Shown here: piece after piece, positions 6,496-7,682 of the stretch
How the letters are laid out: the number at the start of each line of letters is the position of its first letter
Position numbering within the stretch: position 1 is the stretch's first letter
Assembly: GCA_937899145.1 (NCBI GenBank)
Contig: CALBPW010000508.1
Span: 1 to 7,682, forward strand
Source of the DNA: an uncultured Bacteroidota bacterium
Lineage (GTDB): Bacteria > Bacteroidota > Bacteroidia > Bacteroidales > SZUA-534
Length of the DNA stretch: 7,682 nt
Reading direction: 5' to 3'
Notes under the pieces: model-generated
The model's database searches: none
What the model was told of the DNA's origin: nothing
What the model saw: the letters and a program-made list of their open reading frames with translations, nothing else
Made by a program: the position numbers and the translations under genes

Positions 6496-7682
6496 ATGAA
6501 AAAACTCGCATTGATAGTGCTGACCATAATGTCAATCCTCAGCACAAAAGCAAATGTTACAATAACTGAATCGAACTACGATGCGCAGATTGATTTGGCG
6601 GAACATTTTTTTGTGTACGAAGATTTGACAAACAGCCTCGATATCAGCGATGTTACCGATGAAGATTTTCTGAAAAGTTGCACACAATCGCCAACCAACG
6701 AAATTTTGATTGGTGGCGGACAAAACAACATTTGGATTGTCCTAACTATTGAAAACAAAACAGAAAAACGATATACCGGATATTTAACACTTGATAATCC
6801 GCTGATTAGCGAAGTCATTTTTTACAATAATATCGATTCAACAACATTCAATACAGGAATGTTCTATCCATTTCCTCAGCGTCATGGCGATTCAAAATAC
6901 TACACATTCCGCATCAATTTAGACCCAAAACAAAAAGGATCATACTACATAAAACTCACCAAACAGCACACCGCATGCCGCGTAATAATGCGCCTAACAA
7001 GCCAAGCGGCCTATGCAGCAACCCGAAATTCACAGCAACGCACCAATGGCTTTCTTTACGGAATAATAATTGTTGTTCTGATAATTACACTACTAAACTA
7101 CCTATCCGACCACAATCAAACATTCATCAGCAACGCATTTTTGCTTGCTTTTTCGGCAGCACTGACTTTATGGTACGACCTAACAATCTATAAAATATTA
7201 GTACCTGATTCGCCAAGCAATAACATATTGGTTTTCCACCTGTTACTACCCGCAACATTTGCCGCGTTCGCCTATTTTGCAAAATGCAATTTTCCACCAC
7301 AAAAATTCAAAAACCGATATTTAACGCCCTCTGCCATAATTAGTTACGTAAGTTTTGCAGTTATCGTAACCAATATGCTGGCAACTGGCAGAATGTTAGC
7401 TATAACACTCATACGCAGCTACATAGTTATAGTAGCTGTTTACTTCATATTCTGCCTAATAACTACTGACAAACAAAATAATTTCTTCAGATTCCGCGCA
7501 ACCGTATCAGCATTAATACTTTTCGAATTAGCATTCAAAAATTTCTTCTACGCAAGCAGCATCGGGCCTTTACACACCGACGAACATTTTGCGCTGGCTG
7601 CCACAATTACAATCGCAGGATTCCAACTTTATATGTTTGGCCGAAAATACATTATGACACGAAGCGAATACTTAGAAGATCG
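6496..7682 (+). CDS. 7TMR-DISM transmembrane sensor protein, N-terminal part (runs off the window)
   Basis: The reading frame opens at ATG 6496 and stays open to the window end, giving 395 residues without a stop. A signal peptide spans about 1-19 (ending STKA). An extracytoplasmic domain of about 30-165 follows, with an NIWIVLTIEN strand (79-88) and LTLDNPLISEVIFY (98-111). This pattern is typical of the carbohydrate-binding-like 7TMR-DISMED2 domain. Seven hydrophobic segments follow, near 185-203, 213-233, 243-262, 279-296, 303-323, 336-352 and 366-382, matching the 7TMR-DISM module. After helix 7 comes a charged stretch where the output domain would begin. In this family that is usually a histidine kinase, a cyclase or diguanylate cyclase, or a DNA-binding domain; which one cannot be seen. 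The gene may be cotranscribed with dsbD. The architecture is fairly clear by eye, but the ligand and output are unknown. Confidence 0.78.
   Translation, partial: MKKLALIVLTIMSILSTKANVTITESNYDAQIDLAEHFFVYEDLTNSLDISDVTDEDFLKSCTQSPTNEILIGGGQNNIWIVLTIENKTEKRYTGYLTLDNPLISEVIFYNNIDSTTFNTGMFYPFPQRHGDSKYYTFRINLDPKQKGSYYIKLTKQHTACRVIMRLTSQAAYAATRNSQQRTNGFLYGIIIVVLIITLLNYLSDHNQTFISNAFLLAFSAALTLWYDLTIYKILVPDSPSNNILVFHLLLPATFAAFAYFAKCNFPPQKFKNRYLTPSAIISYVSFAVIVTNMLATGRMLAITLIRSYIVIVAVYFIFCLITTDKQNNFFRFRATVSALILFELAFKNFFYASSIGPLHTDEHFALAATITIAGFQLYMFGRKYIMTRSEYLED

Overview
The window looks like chromosomal DNA of a Bacteroidota organism, probably Bacteroidales-like. The genes are AT-rich, their starts are preceded by A-rich leaders rather than clear Shine-Dalgarno sequences, and the protein families are typical of that phylum. 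This placement is inferred from family resemblance read by eye; no database search was possible.

Layout: (1) Positions 1-420, plus strand, hold the C-terminal half of an assimilatory APS/PAPS reductase (CysH) with its iron-sulfur cysteines and C-terminal catalytic cysteine. Its frame is interrupted by a TGA at 4-6, at the window edge. (2) Positions 515-4274, minus strand, hold a tightly coupled two-gene unit of membrane-anchored alkaline-phosphatase-superfamily enzymes. The first (2322-4274) is LtaS/MdoB-like. The second (515-2320) resembles the YejM/PbgA (DUF3413) group but keeps an apparently complete metal-binding site. One base separates the two genes. (3) Positions 4275-4432 form a divergent intergenic region packed with homopolymers, including ten C in a row, with weak candidate promoters facing each way. 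(4) Positions 4433-6436, plus strand, encode a full-length DsbD-type thiol:disulfide interchange protein with all three redox cysteine pairs. (5) From 6496 to the window end, plus strand, lies a 7TMR-DISM sensor protein cut off by the window just after its seventh membrane helix.

Taken together this is an envelope-centred neighbourhood. Two periplasm-facing phosphotransferase/hydrolase-type enzymes probably modify or monitor the envelope, DsbD carries electrons from the cytoplasm to the periplasm, and the sensor reads an extracytoplasmic signal. CysH belongs to sulfate assimilation and has no evident link to the others. I see no mobile element, CRISPR array, tRNA or rRNA. Most of the window is ordinary. 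The points most worth checking are the poly-C tract inside a candidate promoter spacer, the LtaS-like/YejM-like pair with intact active-site motifs, and the broken cysH frame.
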